The notes: generated by a model from the letters alone, not told the origin. DNA of 64,000 nt from Aureococcus anophagefferens (GCF_000186865.1 NW_008705578.1:435591-499590); one strand, 5' to 3'; positions 1-9,821 are shown, numbered from the stretch's first letter. Numbers and translations are program-made.

Positions 1-2547
1 CCGCGCGTCCTGCGCCTCCTCGAGTTCGATGAGCAGGCTCTTGAAGAGCGCGAGGCAGCGGAAGCTGTCAAGATGAAACGCCAAAGCCGGAAATAGCAGC
101 TTGGCGCGCATCTGCGTCGCGACGTTGAGCATGGAGAAGGACCGGCCGTTCTCGCCCACAGCGGCCGACTCGAGCTTCTTCAGGTGGCCGGGCACGAAGC
201 CGTCGAGCACGCCGCCGAGCTTGGGCGCGTTCTTCGCCGCCTCGTCGTAGAGGCGCTGCTTCAACGCGAGCTCGTAGGCCTTGGCGTGGTCCAGCGTGAT
301 GCGCGCGCGCGCGGACGCCGCGGCCTTGCCCGCGTCGCCCGCGAGCTCCGGCGGCGGCGCGCCGCCGCGCTTGACGAAGGCGGCGCGCGCCGCCAACCGT
401 TCCTGCTCCTCGCCGGCGGCGAGGCGCTCGAAGAAGGCCTTGGGCTCGAGGTCCTCGACGGCGGCGCCGTACTCGGCGACGAGCTTGCCGTAGAGCTGCT
501 TCGAGTCGGCCGGCGTCATGGCGAAGGCGATCTTCTCGTCGCCCAGGAGCTGGTCCGTCGTCAGCGCCGCGCAGGGGTGGAGCCGGTCGAGCTTCGCGTC
601 CGGGTCCAGCACGAGGTTCTGCACGTTGATGAAGCGGCCGCTGTGCTCGACGAGCTCGACGCGGTCCGAGGACTCGACGCCGTCGACGAGCGCGCAGTCG
701 TCGCGGACGCCCTGCCACCAGCCCTGGAGCTGGGCCGCGTTGCCGATGGTCGCCGACAGCGCCAGCGTCGGGCAGGTCACGGAGCGCACGAGGCGCTGGA
801 GCGCCGCGCCCTCGTCGCCGTCGAGCGCGTGGACCTCGTCGAAGACCGCGTAGTCGAAGTCGAAGCCGCCGTCGAGCTGGGCGTAGTCCCAGCGCTTCGA
901 CGTCGCCTCGTCGCCGACCTGGCCGCGGATCTTCACGAGGCTCGACTCGAGGGCCAACGGCGTGCCGACGACGATGCGCGACTTGTCCTCGGACGGCCGG
1001 TACGCCAATTGGTTCGTCGCGAGGGCCACCTGGGACGCGCCCGCCAACAACTTCTCGAACATGGCCGCGACCTGCCACACCAACGGCTCCGTGGGCACGA
1101 CGAAGAGCACGCGGTCGTTGGCGACGCACGTGTACGTCGAGATGACCGTCTTGCCCGACGACGTCGGCGCGCAGACGACCGCGGACTTGCCCGCGTCGAT
1201 GTGGCGCAGCACCTTCTTCTGCCACGCATCTAAGCGCCAGCTCTTGAGGAAGGGCGACAGCGGCGGCAGGCGGTTGTACATCTCCTCGAGCTGGAACGAC
1301 GCGAGCGCGCCGGCGAGCTCCTTCCGGACCTTCTTCGCCGCGCGCAGCTCCTTGCGGAACTCGTGGACGAGGGCCGCGCCGGGCGACTTGGGCGCCTCCT
1401 TCTTCTTCTTGTCCTCGCCCTTCTTGTCCTTGGCCTTCTTGTCGTCCTTCTTCTTCTTCTTGTCCTTCTCGTCGTCGTCGCCGTCGTCGGCCTCGGCGAG
1501 CGCCGCGTGGTAGAGCGGGTTCGCCTCGACGGCCCAGAGCACGTCGAGCGCCGCGGGCCGCGAGTCGTTGCCGAGCTCCGCGTCGAGGACCATGAGGAGC
1601 TGGCGGAGCTTGCCCAGCGCCGTCGCGCACTTGGTCGCCATGATCGTCGCGCCGAGCTGGTCCTTCTTCCGGCACGCCTTGGACGCGTTCTCGAGCTTCT
1701 CGAGGTCGGCCTTGACGTCCTTGTCCTCGGAGTCGCGCTTGTTCTTCTCGATCATCTCCTCCTTCTTGCTGAGCTTTTTTGGTTTCGCGTCCTTCTTCTT
1801 CTTCTTGTCCTCGCCGGCCGACTTGGCGGCCGCGGCCGCGTCGGCCTTGGCCTCGGCGACGCGCTCCTTCTCCTTGTCCCACATGATGCGGGGGTCGAAG
1901 GCCGTGTCCGGCGCGAGGTTGCGGAGCACGACGGGCATGCGCGACTTCGTCTCCTTGTAGCTCTCGCGCCGGTTCTTCCGGACCCAGATCGTCTCCTGCG
2001 GGTAGGACTGCCAGTAGACGTCGATGGTGCGGCTCGGCACGGCGGCGTTCTCCGCCGTCGGCTCCTCCTCCTTCTTCTCCTCCGGCGGCGGCGGCGGCGC
2101 GGCCGACGAGATGCTCCCGGAGAAGCCGCCGCCCGCGACCTGGCGGCCCTTGTAGCCGAGGCCGCCGCCGGGCGCCGCGCGGACGTCGCGCTGCGCCGGC
2201 CCGCTGGGCGGCGCCACGGGCGGCGCGCGCCGCGGGTCCATGGCCATGGCGCCGCCGCGCGCGGGCGCGGGCGCCGCGCCGCCGCCGTAGCGCGGGTCCA
2301 TGCTCTTGGCGCCGCCCGGCGCCGCCGCGCCGCCGCCGTAGCGCGGGTCCATGGACCGCGCGCCGCCGGGCGCCGGCGCGCCGCCGTCGCGGCCGCCGCG
2401 CATGGCCGCGCGGATGTCCTCGGCGCCGCCGCCGCCGCGCTGCGGCGCGCCGCCGCCGTAGCGCGGGTCCATCGACCGCGCGCCGCCGCCGCCGAAGCCG
2501 CCGCCGCCGCCGCGGTCGCCGAAGCCGCCGCCGCGGTCGCCGCCGAA

Positions 2548-2588
<41 letters not shown>

Positions 2589-2682
2589 GGCGCCAGGACG
2601 TGTCCTGGTCGGACCGGCTCGGCCCCTGGGACGACTCCTTCATGTCACGGGTGATCCCCGTCTCCTGGCCGAACTCATCCAT
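1..2682 (-). CDS. DDX60-like Ski2-type DExH RNA helicase, N-terminal 894 residues (3' end beyond window)
   Basis: An open frame runs leftward from the ATG at 2682 off the window edge without a stop. The first ~200 residues are Gly/Arg-rich with a 12-Gly run (about 2537-2590) and a repeated SMDPRYGGG motif. A Lys/Glu-rich charged stretch follows, then a helicase core: motif I APTSSGKT at about residues 505-512, motif II DEVH at 615-618, motif III LSATIGN at 642-648. The SSGKT, FDEVHAL and LALSATI wording matches the DDX60 branch of Ski2-like helicases, which in animals bind viral or structured RNA. That role is family knowledge and is not shown here. The second RecA lobe and C-terminus lie outside. 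The start follows from the first ATG of the conserved frame. It could instead be another Ski2-like helicase. Confidence 0.8.
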
Positions 2683-2901
2683 GCTGGTGGCGCCCGCCCG
2701 ACCGGAAACGAGGGCGCGACCTTGTCGAAGCCTGTGAGAGCGACGACCGGGAAGCGCCTCGTGACCGGACGAGACGAGCGAAGCTGTGTGTGCGGAAGGC
2801 GACGACAACACAGAGGCTGGCGCGACTTTGTAATCGCTGGATAAAGCAGGGCGCGATGCAAGACGGCGTCAACAAAACCTGAACATTTCGTTGAACGAGT
2901 G

Positions 2902-3957
2902 TTACCGCGGGCGATGTGGTCCGGGCGGGTGGATGTCGAGGTGGTTCACGGGCGGCAGCGACGGCGGCCAGTCGTCCCAGCCGAGGGGCTGCGCCACCCG
3001 CGGCCCGCGGCACGGCGGGAAGCCCGGCCGCGCCGGGCAGTCGACGTGGATGGGCTCGACGTAGTCCGACTGGTAGTTGCGGTGGGAGCAGGCCGCCTTG
3101 ACGTCGATCTTGTGGTCGCGGGGGTCGCCGTGCGCGCGGAGGTACTCCTGGACGCCCTCCTTCGGGTTGAAGTAGCCGCCGTTGTGCATCTCCGCGTTGC
3201 CGAAGCAGCACATGCCGCGGCGCATCTGCGCCTCCTTGTCGCGCCAGAAGCCCTGGCCCGCCGCGGCGAAGTTCCAGCGCCAGATCGTCGTGTTGAACAG
3301 CGCCTCCTCGACGACGTCGAGGTCGTAGAGCTCGCAGTGGGGGCGGTCGAGCTGCCAGGACCGCTTCCGCGTCTTCAGGCCGTGGAGCTGCGCGACGACG
3401 CTCCGCGCGGCCTGGCCGCCGCAGCACTGGCGGAGCACGTCCCAGTGGGCCATGTACTCGCGCACCATGAGGAACTGCTCGTCGCTCACGTCCGGGAAGA
3501 CCGCGCGGAAGTTCCGCCGGATCGACGCGAGGCCCAGTTCCACGAACTCGTCGTAGGCCTGGACGCCGCCGAGCGCGCCGCGCTCCGGGAACGGCAGCGC
3601 CGCGAGCTCGGCGGCCACGTCCTCCTGGCGCGACGACACGAAGTAGAGGGCCTCGGGCACGGGCGCGCCGTCGGGCGGCGCGCCGAGGTCGAAGACCTGG
3701 TGCGCCTTCCCGACGCGGACCTCGCCGGGATGCTCCGCGGCGAGCGCCGCGAAGCGCGGCCCGCTGATGCCCTTGGGCTCGAAGCCGCACGAGACCTTCT
3801 TCCGGTAGCCGCCGGGGCTGCCCAGGCCGTGGCTGAGGTGCGCGAGGACGCAGACGACCATGAAGTCGAAGGTCGACGCCGTCCGAGGCTGCCCGTACTG
3901 CATCAAGAGCTCGTACTCGCTCGCGTTGACCGTCTCCGGTCGCGCGAGGAGCACCAT
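2902..3957 (-). CDS. Putative P-loop sulfotransferase-like protein
   Basis: A 351-residue single-exon frame from the ATG at 3957; six more codons upstream are open, but the only start there would be TTG. Residues 23-30 (QPRTASTF) look like the 5'-phosphosulfate-binding loop of cytosolic/Golgi sulfotransferases (PRTGST-type). The rest is rich in Trp, His and Cys and has no clear membrane segment. If the loop is correctly read, the enzyme would move sulfate from PAPS to an unknown acceptor. I cannot find the second (3'-phosphate) motif with certainty, so the family call rests on one motif. It lies 219 bp downstream of the helicase gene on the same strand. It could be an algal protein of unrelated function. 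Confidence 0.6.
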   Translation of the reverse strand: MVLLARPETVNASEYELLMQYGQPRTASTFDFMVVCVLAHLSHGLGSPGGYRKKVSCGFEPKGISGPRFAALAAEHPGEVRVGKAHQVFDLGAPPDGAPVPEALYFVSSRQEDVAAELAALPFPERGALGGVQAYDEFVELGLASIRRNFRAVFPDVSDEQFLMVREYMAHWDVLRQCCGGQAARSVVAQLHGLKTRKRSWQLDRPHCELYDLDVVEEALFNTTIWRWNFAAAGQGFWRDKEAQMRRGMCCFGNAEMHNGGYFNPKEGVQEYLRAHGDPRDHKIDVKAACSHRNYQSDYVEPIHVDCPARPGFPPCRGPRVAQPLGWDDWPPSLPPVNHLDIHPPGPHRPR

Positions 3958-4105
3958 GGATGCGCGCGCGTGCAAAGCGGTGCTACTACTGAGGTGCTAC
4001 GAGCGAGCGGTGCGAGCTAGCTGCGGCGGTAATACTCGCAGCCCATAATCGCGGCGCCCGTCGCAGCTTCATCAACCGGCACCTCATGTGAAGCCAAAGG
4101 TTACC

Positions 4106-4672
4106 CTAACAGCAGAGCAGCATGGCGACGATGCCGCCGAGGACGACGGCCTTCCAGAGCGCGAGCCACCGGTCCGTGGCGTCGCGCTCGCCGCGGCTCC
4201 GCCACAGGATGCGGTGGAACTGGAGGCCGAAGAGCGACGGGAACGCGTCCTCCTCCGCGCGCGCGGCGGTGGAGAAGGGCAGCGGCGGCGCGTCGCGCGC
4301 CGTCGGGCTGCCCGTGCCGCGCCGCGGCGAGCCGCGGCCCGGCGAGTCGTAGCCGCCGGGCCGCCGCGCGGGCGACGGCGTCCGGCTCCGCGGCCGCGGG
4401 ACGGGCGACGCGGGCCGCCCGCGGAGCTTCTCGAGCTCGCCGTCGCGCTCGTCGGACGCGTAGAGCGGCGTCACCTCGTTGCGGTCCACGCGCGCGCTGC
4501 ACACGGGGCACCGGTTGTGGCCCGCGTCGAGCCAGCGGTAGAGGCACTGCCAGCAGTACAGGTGGCCGCAGGCCGTGACCACCGGTTCGATGGCGTGCGC
4601 CTCGAGGCAGACGGCGCAGCTGTAGCGGTTCGTCGACGCCGCGCCGCGCGGGCTCGCCTGGCGCGCGTCCAT
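4106..4672 (-). CDS. RNF5/RMA1-like membrane-anchored RING E3 ubiquitin ligase
   Basis: 188 residues. A complete C3HC4 RING occupies residues 19-58: C19-x2-C22, C35-x-H37, C40-x2-C43, C55-x2-C58. A Pro/Arg/Ser-rich linker follows, and the C-terminus ends in one hydrophobic segment (WKAVVLGGIVAMLLCC). An N-terminal RING with a C-terminal tail anchor is the layout of RNF5/RNF185 and plant RMA1, ER-anchored E3 ligases acting in ER-associated degradation. Length fits the family (about 180-240 residues). The gene is head-to-head with the unknown gene at 4807, with about 134 bp between the two ATGs. Confidence 0.85.
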   Translation of the reverse strand: MDARQASPRGAASTNRYSCAVCLEAHAIEPVVTACGHLYCWQCLYRWLDAGHNRCPVCSARVDRNEVTPLYASDERDGELEKLRGRPASPVPRPRSRTPSPARRPGGYDSPGRGSPRRGTGSPTARDAPPLPFSTAARAEEDAFPSLFGLQFHRILWRSRGERDATDRWLALWKAVVLGGIVAMLLCC

Positions 4673-4806
4673 CGGTGCGCGCCGGGCGCGGCGCCGACGT
4701 TCTTGCAGCGGTGGTTGCCGCGCACGATCGGCCTCGCCACAAGGTGTGGGCGCCAGTTGGCACGACCCGCGCCGGGACGCGCGCGCCGCACGAGGTCGAA
4801 TTTAAC
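4673..4806. promoter_or_regulatory. Probable shared bidirectional promoter region
   Basis: This 134-bp interval separates two divergent ATGs, the RING gene to the left and the unknown gene to the right. I see no clear TATA box. The right-hand frame stays open through most of it from an ATG at 4675, so part could be coding if that earlier start is used. Confidence 0.35.
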
Positions 4807-5610
4807 ATGGCGTCGCCCGTCGACATCCTCGGCACGAATGCGATGGACGCCAAGTTCGAGTTCAAGCAGGACAACCCGAAGCGCTGCCCGTCGGCGTCCT
4901 ACGACCGCTACGAAGGCTACAAGGCGGCGACGAGCCTGCGCGAGATGCTCGCCCTCGGCGGGACGCGCGCCGACTACAAGAACGACCGCGGCAAGGGCTA
5001 CATCAAGCTCGAGGGCGAGGCCGAGTTCCGGGCCGTCGCGGCGCCGAAGCGCAAGCCCGCGGCGCCGTCGGCGGACCCGCGGGGGCCGCGCGTCAAGAAG
5101 GTCAAGGGCGGGCCGAGCTCCGCGCCGTCCTTCAGCGCCGCGGGCGCGCCGCCGGCCGCGCCGCCGCCGCCGAAGCGCGCGGGCTTCGTCATCTACTGGA
5201 AGGTCGACTCGAAGATGATGTCGTGGGACGACGCGCGGACCTTCGCGGGCAAGACCGACGAGCAGCGGCGCGCGGCCCAGGACGAGACGGAGACGGCGGC
5301 GCGGCGCTACGACGGCATGGGCGTCGACTCGTCCACGGTCTACGCCGACCTCGACGCGGCCAACGGCGCCGCGCTCGCGCTCTGCCTCAAAAAGGTCGGC
5401 GACATGGCGACCGAGAACGCCGTCGTCAAGCCCTGCGAGGACATGATCATGCCCAGCGAGGGCACCATCGTCAACTCCTGCACGAAGAACGACGACGGCT
5501 GCGCGACCTACCGCACGGCCGTGCACCTCACCGTCGACGCGATCCAGACCGGCGCGGAGAACCTCTCGCGGACCTCCATCACCGTGAAGACCATATACCA
5601 GAGCTCCTAG
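4807..5610 (+). CDS. Unrecognised protein with central disordered linker
   Basis: 267 residues from ATG 4807; an in-frame ATG at 4675 exists, but its extension is Arg/Ala-rich and would abut the neighbour's start. Two ordered-looking parts flank an Ala/Pro/Lys linker (about residues 75-125). The N-terminal part contains FEFKQDNPKR and YIKLEG-like text. The C-terminal part (about 125-267) is rich in Thr/Val and has several Cys. There is no signal peptide and no membrane segment. I do not recognise the family and assign no function. Codon use matches the neighbours, so it looks like a real native gene. Confidence 0.7.
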   Translation: MASPVDILGTNAMDAKFEFKQDNPKRCPSASYDRYEGYKAATSLREMLALGGTRADYKNDRGKGYIKLEGEAEFRAVAAPKRKPAAPSADPRGPRVKKVKGGPSSAPSFSAAGAPPAAPPPPKRAGFVIYWKVDSKMMSWDDARTFAGKTDEQRRAAQDETETAARRYDGMGVDSSTVYADLDAANGAALALCLKKVGDMATENAVVKPCEDMIMPSEGTIVNSCTKNDDGCATYRTAVHLTVDAIQTGAENLSRTSITVKTIYQSS

Positions 5611-5996
5611 GCCGGCGGGTCCGGGCGGCCACCCGCGGCGGGAGCGCTCCCCGCCAAGTTAAGACGAAGAAGACCGACGAGTAGACCGGCGTCGACGCGG
5701 CGGCGCGCGCGCGCGCAAACGTAAGTGGAGTGAGCCGCTCTCTCGGTCGTCGTGGAGGATCATGTAGTCCTCGCCTCTCGTGCTCGCTGATAGTGTACTC
5801 CGCGTACTCCTGCCCTAGGGGCGAGGACTGACGCGTTGCAGCCTCGTAGGTCGTCGTCTCTAAAAGTGTCTCTAAACCGATATTGCCACAGAGGTGTTTC
5901 CGGCGACGAGCATTCAACGCTCGGCGAACCGCGTCCGGGCGCCCCCCCTCGCGCCCGCCCTCACCCCCGTCGCGCCGCCCGTGGTCGCCGGGCGCC
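5611..5996. other. Intergenic region with inverted repeat and strong splice donor
   Basis: 386 bp between the unknown gene and the kinase gene. It holds a perfect 10-bp inverted repeat (5766-5775 and 5820-5829, AGTCCTCGCC and its complement) and a consensus-like donor GTAAGT at 5719-5724. Candidate acceptors TTGCAG and CCACAG lie before the kinase ATG. A spliced 5' leader for the kinase gene is possible. No coding sequence is supported. Confidence 0.4.
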
Positions 5997-7646
5997 ATGG
6001 TGACGGTCTGGCAGGACAAGGACGACAAGTACTGGCGGCGCTGGCGGCGCCTCGGCCCCAACACGAACATCACCCACGTCGACCAGTGCGCCGACGACGA
6101 CGAGGCGTCGATCTGCGGAACTCTGACAAAACGATGGTGGTTCGGCTTCTGGCGGCGCGACGTCTACGCCCAGCTCTGCGGCGGGGAGCTGAGCTTCTTC
6201 GCGAGCGAGGAATCGGACGGCGTCCTCGACGCTTTGGAGCTCGCGCCGGCGTGCCGCGTGGAGATCGCCAGGGGTTCCGTCGTGCTGCTCCCCGACGGCC
6301 CGGCCACGAAACACTTCGCCGCGATCGTGCTCGGGTGCAAGTTCCCCGCGGACTGCGAGCTCTGGCGCGCGCTCCTCCGACGGGCGATCTCGCGCCGGGC
6401 CAAGAAGGAGACGATGGCGCGCGAGAAGAAGGGCGACCTGCGCGACTTCCTCGGCGCGCGCGAGGCGACGGCGCGGCGGGGGCCGGACGCGGCGCCCTTC
6501 GATCCCTGGAAGTGCTACGACCTCGTTCGGACCGCGGGCGCGGGCTCCTACGGCGTCGTCGTCGAAGCTTTGGACCGGGCGACGGGCCGCAAGGTCGCCA
6601 TCAAGAAGGTCATGCGCGCCTTCGAGGACCTGACGGAGTGCCGGCGCCTGGCCCGCGAGCTGCGCCTCCTCCACTCCCTGAGCCACCGCAACGTGCTCCC
6701 GGTCTACGACGCGTTCCGCCGGCCGGAGACCGACGACGTCTTCCTCGTGTCGCGGCTCTGCGACAGCGACCTCCACGCGATCATCTACGCGCGCGAGTCG
6801 CCCCTGTCGCCGCGCCACGCCCGCGTCATCGCCTACCAGCTCCTGGAGGCGCTGCGCCACGTCCACGCGGCGGGCGTGTTGCATCGGGACCTGAAGCCGT
6901 CGAACGTCCTCGTCGACGAGGACTGCGACGTCGTCTTGTGCGACTTCGGGCTCGCGCGCGCGCCGCCGCCGCGGGAGGCGCGGGTCCCGTTGCGGCGGCC
7001 CGCGTCGCCGGCGTCGGACGGCCACCTGCTCACGGAGTACGTGGTCACGCGCTGGTACCGAGCGCCGGAGCTGCTCCTCGCGAACGGGTCCTACGACGGC
7101 GCGGTCGACGTCTGGGCCGCGGGCTGTATATTGGCGGAGATGGTGCGCAAGCGGCCCCTCTTCCCGGGCAAGCACGTCGCGCACCAGGTCGAGCTCGTCG
7201 TCTCCGCGCTGCGGGCGCTCGAGCCGGCCGACTTCCCCGCGGCGTTCGAGGGTTTGACGAATTCGCGCGCGCGGAGCTTCGCGGAGCGCGTCCGCGCGGA
7301 CGCGTCGCGGCCGCCCACCTGGGCGTCGCGCGTGCCGGACCTCGACGACGCGGGCGTCGACGTGCTCGCGGCGCTGCTCCGCTTCGACGCGGGCGACCGC
7401 GCGACGGCGGCCCGCGCGCTCGACGCGCCCTACTTCGCCGCCGCGCGCGACTACTGCAAGATCCACCTCGCCCGGCCCGCCCTCGACCGCACGCCCCTCG
7501 ACGCGTCCATCGGCTCGAACGCCAGCTGCCTCTGCGAGGACGACGTCGACGTCGACCTCGGCGACGTCGAGGCCGCGGCGGACGTCGACGCGCTCAAGCG
7601 CATCCTCGTGGCGCGCGAGTTCAAGCGCACGGACCCCGCGTGGTGA
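5997..7646 (+). CDS. PH-domain MAP kinase (TEY class) fusion
   Basis: 549 residues from ATG 5997; the frame is open upstream to 5883, but that extension is Arg/Pro-rich. Residues about 35-135 resemble a pleckstrin-homology fold (GTLTKRWWFGFWRRD start, a later Trp in the final helix). The kinase domain runs from about residue 173: glycine loop GAGSYG near 180, VAIKK lysine, HRDLKPSN at 296, DFG at 316, then an activation segment with TEY at 346-348 followed by VVTRWYRAPE. TEY and the RWYRAPE text place it with MAP kinases (CMGC), activated by dual Thr/Tyr phosphorylation. A PH domain would bring it to phosphoinositide membranes; that is inference. The segment between DFG and TEY is long and Pro/Arg-rich. 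Confidence 0.85.
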   Translation: MVTVWQDKDDKYWRRWRRLGPNTNITHVDQCADDDEASICGTLTKRWWFGFWRRDVYAQLCGGELSFFASEESDGVLDALELAPACRVEIARGSVVLLPDGPATKHFAAIVLGCKFPADCELWRALLRRAISRRAKKETMAREKKGDLRDFLGAREATARRGPDAAPFDPWKCYDLVRTAGAGSYGVVVEALDRATGRKVAIKKVMRAFEDLTECRRLARELRLLHSLSHRNVLPVYDAFRRPETDDVFLVSRLCDSDLHAIIYARESPLSPRHARVIAYQLLEALRHVHAAGVLHRDLKPSNVLVDEDCDVVLCDFGLARAPPPREARVPLRRPASPASDGHLLTEYVVTRWYRAPELLLANGSYDGAVDVWAAGCILAEMVRKRPLFPGKHVAHQVELVVSALRALEPADFPAAFEGLTNSRARSFAERVRADASRPPTWASRVPDLDDAGVDVLAALLRFDAGDRATAARALDAPYFAAARDYCKIHLARPALDRTPLDASIGSNASCLCEDDVDVDLGDVEAAADVDALKRILVAREFKRTDPAW

Positions 7647-7782
7647 TGCGTATACTAGGATGCCAATCCTCGGACTGCGGACCTTGCTAACCCCGCCGAC
7701 CTTGCACAGCAACAAAGGGTCAACAACCACCGAAGCATTTGGCGATTTGCGAGGCTCCGTCGTCGCGCAACCCAAGCACATC

Positions 7783-8493
7783 ATGGCCGCCATCGTCGAC
7801 CACGCCGCGATCCAGGCGCAGAGCCTGCCCGACCTCGCCGCGCCGGAGAAGGGCACGCTGGCGTCGAAGCAGCCCTTCCTCACGCCGGACAAGACGACCT
7901 ACGCCGACGCCAAGGGCCTCGACGGCTCCTTCAAGCTGCCGGACGTGGGCTCGCTCAAGTTCGTCAAGGGCGACTACCCCCACCCTTCGAAGCCCGTCGC
8001 CGTCCTCTTCTGGGGCAAGTACGCCAAGGGCGACTACCGCACCATGGTCCACTTCTCCTACCTCATGCGCGCGCTGCCCGAGCTCCAGGTCCTCGGCGTG
8101 TCGTGCGACGCCGTCTTCGAGGACTGCGAGGCCATGCTCAAGAAGAACAACACGCCCATGCCGACGCAGTCCATCGACGAGCTCATCTTCGACATGTCCC
8201 TCGCCTTCGACGAGGGCAAGAAGGTCAAGGACGCCTTCGCCAAGGTCGGCAAGGCGCCCGCCCCCGGCTTCGCGTTCCTCTTCGACGGCGCCGGCACGCT
8301 GGTCTGGAAGGAGGTCTTCACGTCGTCCTGGAACCTCAAGCAGGGCCAGTTCGCCGAGCAGTGCGCCCTGCTCCTCGCCGGCAAGCCGCTCATCGACAAC
8401 GGCGCGAGGCCCGCGGAGAGCGACGACGAGGACGAGGAGGAGGCCGTCGTCGGCGACATCGACATCCCGGACCTCGACGCCGGCGACTACTAG
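7783..8493 (+). CDS. Thioredoxin-fold (redoxin-like) protein with acidic tail
   Basis: 236 residues from ATG 7783. The central part reads like a peroxiredoxin/TlpA-type fold: PVAVLFWGKYAKGDY strand and turn, ELQVLGVSCDAVFEDCEAML (strand, Cys, helix), and a later FAFLFDGAGTLVWKEVF hairpin. The usual CxxC is replaced by the sequence GKYAKG, so classical thioredoxin chemistry is unlikely. Cys residues in the VSCDAVFEDCE stretch could be redox-active. The C-terminus is acidic (SDDEDEEEAVVGDIDIPDL), typical of cytosolic binding proteins. No targeting peptide is seen. A fold-level call only. Confidence 0.65.
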   Translation: MAAIVDHAAIQAQSLPDLAAPEKGTLASKQPFLTPDKTTYADAKGLDGSFKLPDVGSLKFVKGDYPHPSKPVAVLFWGKYAKGDYRTMVHFSYLMRALPELQVLGVSCDAVFEDCEAMLKKNNTPMPTQSIDELIFDMSLAFDEGKKVKDAFAKVGKAPAPGFAFLFDGAGTLVWKEVFTSSWNLKQGQFAEQCALLLAGKPLIDNGARPAESDDEDEEEAVVGDIDIPDLDAGDY

Positions 8494-8537
8494 GCAACGC
8501 CTCGCCCGGCGACGTAAGGTGCCCCCGCCTTACGACT

Positions 8538-9821
8538 TCACACGGGGAAGACCGCGGCGATCTCGCGCTTCATCGTCGTCGGCGACGACGTCCCGACGGT
8601 GGCGACGCGGACGCCGCCCTTGTAGAGGAGGAACGTGGGCGTGGACGTGATGCCGTGCTTCGCCGCGAAGGACCGGTCCCGCGTCGCGTCGACGCGGAGG
8701 AAGTCGACCGTCGACGCCCGTTGGAGCCGCGCGTAGTGGGGCTCGAGGCGCCGGCAGGAGTTGCAGAACTTGGCCGTGACGAAGACGACGGCGTCGCCGA
8801 CGGGGTCGGCGTCGAGGTCGTCGACGTCCTCGACGTCCTCGTCCCAGGCGAACTCGTCCCGGAGCGCGTCGTCGATGGCCCCGAAGTCCACCAACGCCAC
8901 GGACGGCACGCAGACGTCGAGCGCGAGCCTTTTCCGCGTCTCGCCGTCGTTGGGCCACCCGAAGGCCTCCGCGTAGGCGTCGCCCCCCAACGGCCCGAGC
9001 TTGACCGCGGCGGCCGCGAGCAACGGGTTCAGCGAGAAGCCGCCGCCGCCGCGCCGCGCGAGCGGTCGGGGCGCGGCCTCCAACGCCAAAGGCAGCGCGG
9101 CCTCGACGGCCGCGGCGTCGAGGCGCAGCGGCGTCGGCGTCCGCGCGTCCGACCCGAGGCCCCAGTCGAGCGCCGTCCGCACGTCCGGGTCCAGGCACGA
9201 CGCGTACGACGCGCGGTTGCCCTCGTCGCCGGCGAAGTCGAGGACCACGCTCCCGGCAAAGGCGTCCTCCTGCCCTTCGAAATAGTCGTTCTCCTCGCCG
9301 TCGTCGTCCGCGGCGAGCGCGGCGGGGTGGCACGCCTCGGCCGCGCCCCGGTCCATCGCGTCGCTCACGCCGCCGCGGCGCGCGGTGACGACGCGCGGCG
9401 CGCTGCCCAGCGCCGCGAGGGCTTGTGTGGCGGCGAGCGCCGCGTCCGTCGAGCCGAGCACCGTGACGAGCGCGCCGCGGGGCGAGCCGCCGCCGGCGGC
9501 CGCGAGCCCGGCGGCGACGTCGAGCGCCGTGAGCACGTCCTTTGGTGCTACACAGCCGCTGGCGGCGGCGGCGAGCGTGACCGTCGCGCCGGGTTTCGCG
9601 CCGGCCGCGCAGAGCCCGAAGACGTCGTCGCCCGCCTCGTCCGTGCCGGCGACGGCGACGACGTCGTGGACGGCGCCGAGGTCGCCGCCGAAGGACTTGT
9701 AGAGCGAGCCGGACACGCGGCCGTAGGCGACGTCGGAGACGACGCACGTGCGCGGTGCCGAGAGCGACGCGCTGAGCGCCGCGCTGAGCGCGGCCAGCAG
9801 CTGCAAGAAGGATCGGCCCAT
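8538..9821 (-). CDS. Secreted/ER two-domain protein: Rossmann-like domain plus C-terminal thioredoxin
   Basis: 427 residues from ATG 9821, giving a clean signal peptide (MGRSFLQLLAALSAALSASLSA). The middle holds a Rossmann-like segment (ALVTVLGSTDAALAATQALAALG) resembling the nucleotide-binding turn of quinone/NAD(P)H reductases, though the Gly pattern is weak. The last ~110 residues are a thioredoxin domain: VVFVTAKFCNSCRRLEPHY with redox pair C-N-S-C, then the cis-Pro loop TSTPTFLLYKGG. CNSC is unlike the CGHC of protein disulfide isomerases. It probably works in the secretory pathway or plastid envelope space; partner unknown. It is convergent with the redoxin gene, 44 bp apart. Confidence 0.7.
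   Translation of the reverse strand: MGRSFLQLLAALSAALSASLSAPRTCVVSDVAYGRVSGSLYKSFGGDLGAVHDVVAVAGTDEAGDDVFGLCAAGAKPGATVTLAAAASGCVAPKDVLTALDVAAGLAAAGGGSPRGALVTVLGSTDAALAATQALAALGSAPRVVTARRGGVSDAMDRGAAEACHPAALAADDDGEENDYFEGQEDAFAGSVVLDFAGDEGNRASYASCLDPDVRTALDWGLGSDARTPTPLRLDAAAVEAALPLALEAAPRPLARRGGGGFSLNPLLAAAAVKLGPLGGDAYAEAFGWPNDGETRKRLALDVCVPSVALVDFGAIDDALRDEFAWDEDVEDVDDLDADPVGDAVVFVTAKFCNSCRRLEPHYARLQRASTVDFLRVDATRDRSFAAKHGITSTPTFLLYKGGVRVATVGTSSPTTMKREIAAVFPV

Noticed and set aside
184..2844. Plus-strand frames across the helicase region
   Set aside because: They are low-complexity Arg/Leu/Val text; the minus-strand frame has ordered helicase motifs over the same bases.
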